Assembly (NCBI RefSeq): GCF_017304615.1
Contig: NZ_JAFKLZ010000002.1
Span: 124,001 to 188,000, forward strand
DNA: 64,000 bases
Reading direction: 5' to 3'
DNA from: Sphingomonas sp.
GTDB lineage: Bacteria > Pseudomonadota > Alphaproteobacteria > Sphingomonadales > Sphingomonadaceae
Numbering within the stretch: position 1 is the first letter of the stretch; every line of letters starts with the position of its first letter. This document shows positions 8,349-15,865 of the stretch, piece by piece. The position numbers and the translations under genes are program-made. The notes below the pieces were generated by a model that saw only the letters and a list, made by a program, of their open reading frames with translations, made no database searches and was not told the origin of the DNA.

Positions 8349-8966
8349 GTGGCCAATCTGATCCTGCACGAATATGCCCGGTCGGGAAATTGCTACAAGA
8401 TCCGCCTGACCGCGGCACATCTCGGTCTCGCGCTCGAACGGCGCGAATATGACATCATGCAGGGCCAGACACGGACCGCGGATTTCCTGAGCGACGTGAA
8501 CGCCAACGGACGAATCCCCGTGCTCCAGGTCGGCGACGATTACCTGCCGGAAAGCAACGCGGCGTGCTGGTATCTGGCGGACGGGTCCGACCTGATCCCC
8601 GCCGACCGCTTCGACCGCGCCGACTTGCTGCGCTGGATGTTCTGGGAACAGTATAACCACGAACCCAATGTCGCGACCCTACGGTTCTGGCACGGCTGGG
8701 TCGGCGAGGAGAATTTCACCGACCTGCAGCACGCCATGCTGCCCGCCAAGCGCGAGGCGGGCGAGGCTGCGCTGACCTTAATGGACGAGCATCTGGGCCG
8801 CGCACCGTTCTTCGTCGGCGGCCGCTTCAGCCTCGCCGACATTGCACTCTACGCCTATACCCATGTGTGCGAGGATGGCGGGTTCGAGCTTCGCCATTAC
8901 CCCAACGTCCAGGCGTGGATCGCCCGCGTCGCCACGCTGCCCGGGCACATCACGATCGACGCGTGA
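8349..8966 (+). CDS. glutathione S-transferase family protein
   Basis: 205 residues from a GTG at 8349 with GGGAGGGAG directly upstream; the frame extends further up but without family similarity. N-terminal thioredoxin-like part NLILHEYARSGNCYKIRLTAAHLGL has Ser/Cys at the glutathione site, followed by GRIPVLQVGDDYLPESNAACWYL (cis-Pro and Glu-Ser contacts). C-terminal helical domain includes FSLADIALYAYTHV. Distinct from the GST at 2037. Substrate unknown. Confidence 0.9.
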   Translation: MANLILHEYARSGNCYKIRLTAAHLGLALERREYDIMQGQTRTADFLSDVNANGRIPVLQVGDDYLPESNAACWYLADGSDLIPADRFDRADLLRWMFWEQYNHEPNVATLRFWHGWVGEENFTDLQHAMLPAKREAGEAALTLMDEHLGRAPFFVGGRFSLADIALYAYTHVCEDGGFELRHYPNVQAWIARVATLPGHITIDA

Positions 8967-9064
8967 AAGTGTCGATTATGACAAGTCGGTGAAATCGCAC
9001 CGATTCCGATTGTAACAATTCGCCGCCATAGGCCCCGAACGTCAGCAATGCAGGGGCCTGGCGG

Positions 9065-9919
9065 ATGAACGACCTCCGTAACTTCGCGCGCGATTTCGCC
9101 AACTCACAACCCGCGATACCCGAACGGGTAATCTGCCGGCGGCGGCAATATCGCACGATCTGGATCAGCGACGTCCATCTCGGCACGCGCGGCTGCAACG
9201 CCGAAATGCTGATCGACTTCCTCGACCATGTCGACAGCGAGAAGATGTACCTGGTCGGCGACATCATCGACGGCTGGCGGCTGAAGAAGAAGCTGCACTG
9301 GCCCGCCACGCACAACGACGTGGTGTGGCGCCTGCTGAAGCGCGCCAAGCGCGGTGCCGAGGTGATCTATATCCCCGGCAATCACGACGAGCTGGTCCGC
9401 CAGTTCTGCGGACTCGATTTCGGCGGCATCGCGATCCGCCGCGACGACGTCCACGTCACCGCAGACGGCCGCAAGCTGCTCGTCATGCACGGCGACGAGT
9501 TCGATGCGATCATGCTGTCGCACCGCTGGCTCGCCTATCTCGGCGATGTCGCATACGAGGCAATGATGGGGCTCAACCGGTTCGTCAACGCCTGGCGCCG
9601 GCTGTTCCGCCTGCCGTATTGGTCGCTGTCGAAGCACGCCAAGGCCAAGGTCAAGAACGCGGTAGAATTCATTTCCCGGTACGAGGAAGTGGTCGCGCAA
9701 GCCGCTGCCCATCGCGGGGCGAACGGCGTGGTATGCGGGCACATCCATACGGCGGAATTTCGCGACATCGACGGGATCGCCTATTACAACGATGGCGACT
9801 GGGTCGAAGGCTGCACCGCTCTGGTCGAGCATTTCGACGGCCGCATGGAGATTCTGCACTGGGCCGACGAAATCCAAAAGCGACAAGCGCCCGCCCCGTC
9901 ACTGATGCTGGCGGCCTAG
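9065..9919 (+). CDS. LpxH-like metallophosphatase (UDP-2,3-diacylglucosamine diphosphatase family)
   Basis: 284 residues with all the calcineurin-like metal motifs: ISDVHLGT, GDIIDGW, GNHDE, MHGDEFD and GHIHTAEF. The family splits a pyrophosphate bond in lipid A precursors, but homologues fused in operon to glycosyltransferases, as here, may act on other glycolipid intermediates. The next gene begins 5 bases downstream, so translation is probably coupled. A 7-bp stem (9030-9036 with 9053-9059) lies immediately before the start codon. Confidence 0.88.
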   Translation: MNDLRNFARDFANSQPAIPERVICRRRQYRTIWISDVHLGTRGCNAEMLIDFLDHVDSEKMYLVGDIIDGWRLKKKLHWPATHNDVVWRLLKRAKRGAEVIYIPGNHDELVRQFCGLDFGGIAIRRDDVHVTADGRKLLVMHGDEFDAIMLSHRWLAYLGDVAYEAMMGLNRFVNAWRRLFRLPYWSLSKHAKAKVKNAVEFISRYEEVVAQAAAHRGANGVVCGHIHTAEFRDIDGIAYYNDGDWVEGCTALVEHFDGRMEILHWADEIQKRQAPAPSLMLAA

Positions 9920-9924
9920 AGCAC

Positions 9925-10941
9925 GTGCGGATCGCCATCGTCACCGACGCCTGGGCTCCGCAGGTCAACGGTGTGGTCCGCACGCTTCAGTCGGTCCGCG
10001 CCGAACTGGAGAAAATGGGGCATGAGGTGCTGGTGATCTCGCCGGACCTTTTCAGTTCGATCCCCTGTCCGACCTATCCGGAAATTCGGCTAGCCTTCGC
10101 TTCGACCGGGGCGGTCGGCACGATGCTGGAGGAGTTCAGTCCCCAGGCGGTGCACCTTGCGACCGAAGGGCCGGTATGCCTCGCCGCGCGCCGCTGGTGC
10201 CTGCAGCGCGATTTCCCCTTCACCACCGCCTATCACACGCAATTTCCCGATTACGTCGCGGCGCGCACGGGCCTGAACCCCGAATGGGTGTGGCGCTATA
10301 TCAAGTGGTTCCACGGACCCGCCCAGTCGATCTTTGCAGCGACGCCGTCGATCGAGGCAGCGTTGCGCGCGCACGGCCTGACGCGGATCCGGCGCTGGGG
10401 TCGCGGCGTGGACCTAGCGACCTTCGCCGGCGCGGCACCGGACCCGGCGATCCGCGCGCTGCCCGGCCCGGTGATGCTTTATGTCGGCCGCATCGCGATC
10501 GAAAAGAATATCGAGGCGTTCCTGACCGCGAAGCATCCCGGCAGCAAGGTGCTGGTCGGTGACGGCCCCGCGCTCGCCAGCCTGAAGGCCAGGTTCCTGC
10601 AAGCGCACTTCCTCGGCCCCAAATACGGCACCGACCTCGCCGCCGCCTATGCCGCTGCCGACGTGTTTGTCTTCCCTAGCAAGACCGACACGTTCGGGCT
10701 GGTGATGATCGAGGCGCTGGCGAGCGGCGTGCCCGTTGCCGGCTATCCAGTGACGGGCCCGGTCGATGTGCTGACGCCGCAGGTTGGCGCAATGGCCGAC
10801 GACTTGGACACCGCGATCGCCGATGCTCTCACCCGCGACCCCGCCGCCTGCGCCGCGTACGGGGGGAGCTTCACCTGGGCGACCAGCGCGCGCCAGTTTC
10901 TTAACGCGCTCGTGCCCCTGCCGGAGGCGGCCGCCGCGTGA
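9925..10941 (+). CDS. GT4-family glycosyltransferase
   Basis: 338 residues from a GTG at 9925. GT-B fold: N-terminal VTDAWAPQVNGVVRTLQSV is the acceptor-binding loop shared with bacterial mannosyl- and sulfoquinovosyl-type lipid glycosyltransferases, and KTDTFGLVMIEALASGVPVAG is the C-terminal nucleotide-sugar motif with the E-x7-E pattern. Pairing with an LpxH-like phosphatase suggests a joint role in envelope glycolipid or glycosphingolipid assembly (inference). Slightly short for the family. Confidence 0.88.
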   Translation: MRIAIVTDAWAPQVNGVVRTLQSVRAELEKMGHEVLVISPDLFSSIPCPTYPEIRLAFASTGAVGTMLEEFSPQAVHLATEGPVCLAARRWCLQRDFPFTTAYHTQFPDYVAARTGLNPEWVWRYIKWFHGPAQSIFAATPSIEAALRAHGLTRIRRWGRGVDLATFAGAAPDPAIRALPGPVMLYVGRIAIEKNIEAFLTAKHPGSKVLVGDGPALASLKARFLQAHFLGPKYGTDLAAAYAAADVFVFPSKTDTFGLVMIEALASGVPVAGYPVTGPVDVLTPQVGAMADDLDTAIADALTRDPAACAAYGGSFTWATSARQFLNALVPLPEAAAA

Positions 10942-10986
10942 TGCTTGCCCTGACGGCGCAGAAGCATTAAGTCGCGTCCACGACAC

Positions 10987-11017
10987 GGCCGCTCCGCGAG
11001 GGGCGGCCCTATTTATT
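10987..11017 (+). terminator. probable rho-independent terminator
   Basis: GGCCGCTCC and GGGGCGGCC pair over 9 positions (one G-T wobble) with a GCGA loop, followed by TATTTATTT. It separates the glycosyltransferase from trcR. Confidence 0.65.
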
Positions 11018-11034
11018 TCTGACGGAGAAATTCA

Positions 11035-11715
11035 GTGGCCCAGCCGCTCATGCCGCACGCGACCGCTTCCTGGCTGGTCGACAACACCTCGCTCTCGTTC
11101 GAGCAGATCGCCGAGTTTTGCGGCCTGCATATCCTGGAGGTAAACGCGATCGCCGACGATACCGCGGCGACGAAGCTGACCGGGCGTGATCCGGTGCGCG
11201 CGCACGAACTGACGCAGGAAGAGATCGATAAGGGTCAGGCCGACCCGAACTACGTGCTCCAGATGCTCAAGGGACCGGAGCAGGTCCGCCGCACCAAGGG
11301 TCCGCGCTATACGCCAGTGTCGAAGCGACAGGACAAGCCAGACGGCATCGCCTGGATCATCCGCAACCATCCGGAAATCACCGACGGCGCGATCAGCAAC
11401 CTGATCGGCACGACGCGCACGACGATCGCTGCGATCCGCGACCGCACGCACTGGAACATCGCCAACATCGTGCCGAAGGACCCGGTGACGCTTGGTCTCA
11501 CGACGCAGCGCGAGCTCGACGCGGCAGTGGCGAAGGCGGCGAAGGCGGCGGGCCTCGAAGCCCCGGTCGATACGCGCCTGGAGGGCGACCGCGAGGCGCT
11601 GATCGAACAGCTCCGCGCCGAACGCGAACAGGCCGCCCGCGACGCCGAAGCGGCGGCGGAAGGTGGCGAGGCCGGCCCGGTCGAGCATACCGCGGAGACG
11701 CTGTTCAAGAGCTGA
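11035..11715 (+). CDS. trcR: cell cycle transcriptional regulator TrcR (DUF1013)
   Basis: 226 residues from a GTG with GACGGAGAA upstream. The whole DUF1013 core is present: ATASWLVDNTSLSFEQIAEFCGLH, PRYTPVSKRQDKPDGIAWIIRNHPEITD and the second helix-turn-helix-like part AISNLIGTTRTTIAAIRDRTHW. The C-terminal 50 residues are Ala/Glu-rich coiled coil. Members are conserved single genes in alphaproteobacteria and are named TrcR for a role in cell-cycle transcription; mechanism is poorly known. Confidence 0.93.
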   Translation: MAQPLMPHATASWLVDNTSLSFEQIAEFCGLHILEVNAIADDTAATKLTGRDPVRAHELTQEEIDKGQADPNYVLQMLKGPEQVRRTKGPRYTPVSKRQDKPDGIAWIIRNHPEITDGAISNLIGTTRTTIAAIRDRTHWNIANIVPKDPVTLGLTTQRELDAAVAKAAKAAGLEAPVDTRLEGDREALIEQLRAEREQAARDAEAAAEGGEAGPVEHTAETLFKS

Positions 11716-11759
11716 GCGAAGGGCCGGCCATTCCCGGCTCGGTGGGCAGCATCGGCTCA

Positions 11760-11825
11760 GCTGGCCGGCAGATGAGCCGCTCTCGGCTCGATCCGGCCGA
11801 CGGCTTTGCCGTCGGCTACGCGCGA
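11760..11825. repeat. hairpin-rich intergenic element, possible relative of the modular element
   Basis: A perfect 8-bp stem with a TTT loop (CCGACGGC at 11797-11804, GCCGTCGG at 11808-11815), a GAGCCG/CGGCTC pair to its left (11775-11789) and CTGGCCGGCA beyond. Read on the minus strand the order is variable hairpin, linker, second hairpin, TGCCGGCC, like the element at 21031. It occupies the gap after trcR and downstream of arsC. Confidence 0.45.
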
Positions 11826-11855
11826 AATTTATGCGAAATCCTGTATTGCGGGCGG

Positions 11856-12263
11856 TCAGCTGCGCACGACTTCGCCATCTTCCTTGATGAATTCGCCCGG
11901 CCCCCGTCCCAGCAAGGACAATACCGTCTCCGAAGGCCGGCACAGCCTCACGCCCAACGGAGTAACGACGATGGGCCGGTTTACCAGGATCGGGTGCGCG
12001 ACCATGGCGTCGATGATGGTGTGGTCGCCGATCGACGGATCGAGCAGGCCGAGTTCGACCGCAGGCGTGCCCTTCTCGCGCATCGCTGCGCGCGGCGTGG
12101 CGCCCATGGCGGCGAACAGGGCATCGAGTTGCGGGCGTGTCCACCCGACCTTGCGATACTCGACGACAGTCGGCGCGTATCCGGCTGCCTCGATCATCGC
12201 GAGCGTGTTGCGCGACGTGCTGCAGTCGGGGTTATGATAGATGGTGATCGGGAATTCGCTCAT
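11856..12263 (-). CDS. arsC: arsenate reductase ArsC (glutaredoxin-dependent type)
   Basis: 135 residues. The active-site loop YHNPDCSTSRNTL carries catalytic Cys14 in the H-x-P-x-C-x-x-S-R-N motif of the glutathione/glutaredoxin-linked arsenate reductases. It reduces arsenate to arsenite in the cytoplasm. It overlaps the aquaporin gene by 4 bases (ATGA), so it is the third gene of the ars operon. The C-terminal part (LLGRGPGEFIKEDGEVV) is complete. Confidence 0.95.
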   Translation of the reverse strand: MSEFPITIYHNPDCSTSRNTLAMIEAAGYAPTVVEYRKVGWTRPQLDALFAAMGATPRAAMREKGTPAVELGLLDPSIGDHTIIDAMVAHPILVNRPIVVTPLGVRLCRPSETVLSLLGRGPGEFIKEDGEVVRS

Positions 12264-12919
12264 TGCGGCGCTTCTTCCTGATAGAGCCAGACGAATAACG
12301 GCACGGCAACCAGCACGCCGGCAAGCTGCCCGGCGATGAACAGCGGAACCGACGCCGGCGCGATACCGGCGAAGGTGTCGGACAAACTCCGCGCGATCGT
12401 GACGGCAGGGTTGGCGAACGATGTCGACGCGGTAAACCAATATGCAGCGGTGATGTAGAGTCCCACCGCGCCCGGCGTGACGTCCGGTCGTTTCGCCTTC
12501 GTCGCGTGGATTATCGCGATCAGGCCGAACGTGGCGACAAGTTCGGCGAACCCTTGGGCGACACCCGGCCGAAGTTTGATCGAAACCTGGATGATCGGTT
12601 CGGCGAACATCGCATGGGCGATCCATACGCCGATGATCGCGCCCGCCCCCTGCGCAATGACGTAAAAAGTCGCCGTCCGCGCATCGGCCTGGCGCTGCAA
12701 CAACGCCGCGAGCGTGACGGCGGGATTGAAGTGTGCGCCCGAAATCGGGCCGAACATATGAATAAGCACGACCAGACCCGCACCCGTCGCGATCGTGTTG
12801 CCCAGCAAGGCGATGGCGCCGTTACCGCCCGACAGCCGCTGTCCCATAATGCCCGAGCCGACAACGATCGCGAGCAGCATCGCCGTGCCCAGAAATTCGG
12901 CCGACAGCCGCCGCATCAT
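12260..12919 (-). CDS. aqpS: aquaglyceroporin AqpS-type arsenite channel
   Basis: 219 residues from the ATG overlapping the arsR stop. Six hydrophobic segments and both channel motifs, HFNPAVT and SFANPAVT, identify a MIP-family channel. Between an ArsR regulator and arsC it matches the rhizobial arrangement in which AqpS lets arsenite formed by ArsC leave down its gradient, replacing an ArsB pump. No ArsB or Acr3 gene is present next to it. In-frame codons upstream of 12919 would lie inside arsR and are rejected. Confidence 0.92.
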   Translation of the reverse strand: MMRRLSAEFLGTAMLLAIVVGSGIMGQRLSGGNGAIALLGNTIATGAGLVVLIHMFGPISGAHFNPAVTLAALLQRQADARTATFYVIAQGAGAIIGVWIAHAMFAEPIIQVSIKLRPGVAQGFAELVATFGLIAIIHATKAKRPDVTPGAVGLYITAAYWFTASTSFANPAVTIARSLSDTFAGIAPASVPLFIAGQLAGVLVAVPLFVWLYQEEAPQ

Positions 12920-13269
12920 TGATCGCAGCACGACATCGCCTCGACCAGCGATCCGCATATTTCGGGGCGGCCGGCGCAACAATCGGCCACGAGGAACCCA
13001 AGCAGATCGCGCATTCCATCATAATCGGCCGAATAGATGATCGAACGGCCGTCGCGACGCGACCTAACCAACCCGGCGTGCCCTAGGATCGCCAGATGAG
13101 TGGAGAGTGTGTTGGGCAGCATGCCGATCTCGCGCGCGATTTCCCCAGCCGGCGCACCTTGGTGGCCCGCCCGGACCAGCAGGCGAAAGACGGCCAGCCG
13201 GTTCGTGTGCGCAAGTGCCGACAGCGCCGCGACGGCCTCGGGAAGAAGCATGTCAAGCCGTTTGGACAT
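12916..13269 (-). CDS. arsR: ArsR-family metalloregulator
   Basis: 117 residues. The winged helix has PAGEIAREIGMLPNTLSTHLAILGHAGLVRSRRDGRSIIYSA. Cysteines sit not in the classic recognition helix ELCVC position but at the C-terminus (VADCCAGRPEICG and SCCDQ), as in other arsenic sensors with relocated sites. It would repress the operon and release with arsenite. ATG at 13269 chosen; a TTG one codon upstream is possible. First gene of arsR-aqpS-arsC. Confidence 0.93.
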   Translation of the reverse strand: MSKRLDMLLPEAVAALSALAHTNRLAVFRLLVRAGHQGAPAGEIAREIGMLPNTLSTHLAILGHAGLVRSRRDGRSIIYSADYDGMRDLLGFLVADCCAGRPEICGSLVEAMSCCDQ

Positions 13270-13271
13270 CA

Positions 13272-13303
13272 ATATTTCGAATAATCCAGAAATATCGAAT
13301 AGT
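13272..13303. promoter_or_regulatory. putative ArsR operator
   Basis: AT-rich stretch immediately upstream of arsR in an otherwise GC-rich region. TCGAATA occurs twice in direct orientation, at 13277-13283 and 13295-13301 (18 bases apart), each within ATTTCGAATAAT / ATATCGAATAGT. ArsR operators are typically AT-rich imperfect dyads at this place. Confidence 0.5.
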
Positions 13304-13310
13304 CAAAAAG

Positions 13311-13358
13311 GATAGCCGACTCGCTATCGGCCAGCGCTCGCTGTTGCGCGGCAGCGCC
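13311..13358. repeat. two-hairpin intergenic element, possible relative of the modular element
   Basis: GATAGC (13311-13316) pairs with GCTATC (13323-13328); GGCC follows; then CGCTG and CAGCG form a second stem. The hairpin-GGCC-hairpin order resembles that at 21031, with different stem sequences. Located between arsR and the MBL hydrolase. Confidence 0.35.
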
Positions 13359-13409
13359 CCTTCAGACTCCCCACTTTCCCCTCCCCCAATCCGTTGCTAC
13401 CCGCAACTC

Positions 13410-14504
13410 ATGGCCACCGCCCGCACCGATGCCGCGTTCGTCGCGGATGAAAGCTTCGTTCCGACCAGCCACAAGGGCCTGACCTATCCGTTCGGCAGCG
13501 CGGAACCCGCCGACGGCGAGGTGATGACGGTCGCCCCGGGGGTGCGCTGGGTACGGCTGAAGGTTCCCGGACCGCTCAAGCACGTCAATTGCTGGCTGAT
13601 CGATGACGGCGACGGCGTCGCTCTGGTCGATGCCGGAATGAACCGGACCGAAAGCCGTGATGCGTGGAAGGCGGTGTTCAAAGGGCCGCTGGCGGGCACG
13701 CGCGTCACGCGGATGATCGGCACGCACTTACACCCCGATCATATCGGGCTGGCCGGGTGGATGTGCGATCATCACGGCGCGCCGTTGTGGATGACGCGCG
13801 GCGAGTGGCTGACTGCGCAGATGCTGATCGCCGATGCGCGGCCGGAAACGCCGAAGGAAGTCAGCGACTATCGCCACGCCGCCGGATGGACCGACGAGCA
13901 GATCGAGATCGCGGCGCAAACCGGCTGGGCCAATTTCGGGCGGATCGTGCGACCGATGCCGATGTCATATCGCCGTATGGTCGATGGCGAGACGTTTCCA
14001 ATCGGTGGGCGCTGCTGGCGCGTCGTCGTCGGATCCGGACACAGCCCGGAACATGCCTGCCTGCTGGATGAGGAAGCTCGCATATTCATCGCGGGCGACC
14101 AAGTGCTGCCGCGGATCAGCCCCAACGTATCGGTCGGGATCACCGAGCCGCAGGCCGACCCGCTGGGTGACTGGTTTGCCTCGATCGCTAAGCTGAAACG
14201 CGAAGTGCCCGCCGACGTGTTGACCTTGCCCGGCCATGGCGACCCGTTCACGGGGCTGCACAACCGGCTCGACGCGATGGACCGCGAGCATCACGAACGG
14301 CTCGACGAATTGGAGGCGTTCTTGGCGATCGAGCCGCGCCGTGCCACCGATTGCTTCGGGCGGCTGTTCCGCCGTGCGATCGGGCAGGAAATGCTCGTGA
14401 TGGCGACTGGCGAAGCGATCGCGCACCTTCGCCGGCTGGAGGTCGAGGGACGCGCGGTTCGCGAAACTGGTGACGACGGGGTATGGAGGTGGGGGACGGT
14501 CTGA
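13410..14504 (+). CDS. MBL-fold metallo-hydrolase
   Basis: 364 residues. The zinc motif THLHPDHIGLAG (His106, His108, Asp110, His111) lies after the beta-lactamase-like first half; SGHSPEHACLLDEEARIFIAGDQVLP supplies the next His and Asp, and LPGHGDPF the last His. The C-terminal 80 residues form a helical/winged extension as in glyoxalase II-like and LACTB2-like proteins. ATG at 13410 opens MATARTDAAF; no strong ribosome site is visible. Substrate unknown, probably a thioester or ester. Confidence 0.9.
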   Translation: MATARTDAAFVADESFVPTSHKGLTYPFGSAEPADGEVMTVAPGVRWVRLKVPGPLKHVNCWLIDDGDGVALVDAGMNRTESRDAWKAVFKGPLAGTRVTRMIGTHLHPDHIGLAGWMCDHHGAPLWMTRGEWLTAQMLIADARPETPKEVSDYRHAAGWTDEQIEIAAQTGWANFGRIVRPMPMSYRRMVDGETFPIGGRCWRVVVGSGHSPEHACLLDEEARIFIAGDQVLPRISPNVSVGITEPQADPLGDWFASIAKLKREVPADVLTLPGHGDPFTGLHNRLDAMDREHHERLDELEAFLAIEPRRATDCFGRLFRRAIGQEMLVMATGEAIAHLRRLEVEGRAVRETGDDGVWRWGTV

Positions 14505-14586
14505 CCCGCGCCGGCGCGTCGGGTCTGTCCAATAGGCGGCGGGAAAATCGCGATAGTCTTTCGGCCGGTAACGAGGGAGACGGGTC

Positions 14587-15774
14587 ATGCGGCATTTCGT
14601 GTTGTGGACGACGAGCATTGCGACGCTGGCGGCGGGAATCGGTTATGCCGCCCCGGCCGGGACCGGCGGACCCGTCGCCCGCTACCAGATGGATGTCTCG
14701 ACCACGTCCGGCTTCGGCGCGGGCGGGGTCAATCCGATGAAGATGATGATGGGTGGCGGGGGCGGCAATTCGATCGCGCGCACCATGATCCTGCGGCTCG
14801 GATCGACGCTGGCGGCGAACGGCGCGCCGAGCGCCGACCATTTCCTGCCCGCCGGCATGAACATGGGGCCGTCGGTGCCGCTGGTCACGCCGCAGGTATC
14901 GCGGGAGTCCGAACCCACCGAATTCAAGCGGCCCAAGGGCCGGCTGCTGCTGTTCTGGGGATGCGGGCCGCACGCCGGGCCGGGCCAGCCGGTCGTGATC
15001 GACTTCGCGAAACTGGCGCAGGGGCAATTCCCGCCGGGGCTGTTTTCCGTCACGGTGCCGGTCGATCGCGGACCGACCTTCGCCAATTCGCGGACCTATG
15101 GCGACTGGCCGAACGGCAAGTCGAAGGCGACGGTGAAGCCCACATCGTCGCTGATCGGCGAGCATCGCATCGCCGGCAATTACAGCCCGGAGATCAAGTT
15201 CGCGCTCGACCAGGATTTCATGGCCGGCCTCAGCGCGCGGAGCCAGGCGCAAGGGGACGGATCGCAGATGCTGAATTGGGGGTCGATCCCGAACGCGACC
15301 GGTTACTACGCCTGGCTGTTCGGCGCGAAGGACATGAGCAACGACAGCGCCGAAATGGTGTGGTGGACGTCGGCCAGCGCCAAGGAATTCGGTGGCGGGC
15401 TGACCGACTGGCTGCCGCCGGCGACCGTCGCCAATCTCATCACGCGCAAGGTCGTAATGCCGCCGACCCAGACGAGCTGCCAGATCCCCGCCGAGGTAAA
15501 GAGCGCCGCCGGCGGGTTCATGATGACGCAGCTCTACGCCTACGGTCCGGAACGCAATTTCGCCTATCCGCCGCGGCCGGCCAATCCCAAGACGCCGTGG
15601 AAGCCCGAATGGACCGCGTCGGTGCGTTATCGTTCGAACACGACGGTGATCGCCGGGATGCCGGGCATGGACTCGGCCGACGACAATGGCGGGCGCGGCA
15701 ACAATGCCGGCAACGGCGACCAGCCCAAGAAGTGCAAGCCGCGCATCACGCTCGGCGGGTTCAAGCCCTGCTGA
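14587..15774 (+). CDS. secreted hypothetical protein with Met/Gly-rich segment
   Basis: 395 residues beginning with a signal peptide (MRHFVLWTTSIATLAAGIGYA). Shortly after it comes an unusual NPMKMMMGGGGGNS stretch, then a globular region with LLLFWGCGPHAGPGQPVVIDFAKL and a C-terminus with four cysteines in total spread over the protein. I recognise no domain; the mature part probably sits in the periplasm or cell surface. It follows the MBL hydrolase by 82 bases. Confidence 0.8.
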   Translation: MRHFVLWTTSIATLAAGIGYAAPAGTGGPVARYQMDVSTTSGFGAGGVNPMKMMMGGGGGNSIARTMILRLGSTLAANGAPSADHFLPAGMNMGPSVPLVTPQVSRESEPTEFKRPKGRLLLFWGCGPHAGPGQPVVIDFAKLAQGQFPPGLFSVTVPVDRGPTFANSRTYGDWPNGKSKATVKPTSSLIGEHRIAGNYSPEIKFALDQDFMAGLSARSQAQGDGSQMLNWGSIPNATGYYAWLFGAKDMSNDSAEMVWWTSASAKEFGGGLTDWLPPATVANLITRKVVMPPTQTSCQIPAEVKSAAGGFMMTQLYAYGPERNFAYPPRPANPKTPWKPEWTASVRYRSNTTVIAGMPGMDSADDNGGRGNNAGNGDQPKKCKPRITLGGFKPC

Positions 15775-15865
15775 CCGCCAACGGTGGGGGGCGGCGCATG
15801 CCGCCTCCACCGTTGGAAGCGCGTGATTTACCAATAATTTGTCCCTGGCCGCTAGGCCGGGGGCC

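Noticed and set aside
10987-11017. Regulatory attenuator before trcR
   Set aside because: The hairpin has a run of T/A after it and no upstream leader peptide, so a plain terminator of the preceding gene is the simpler reading.
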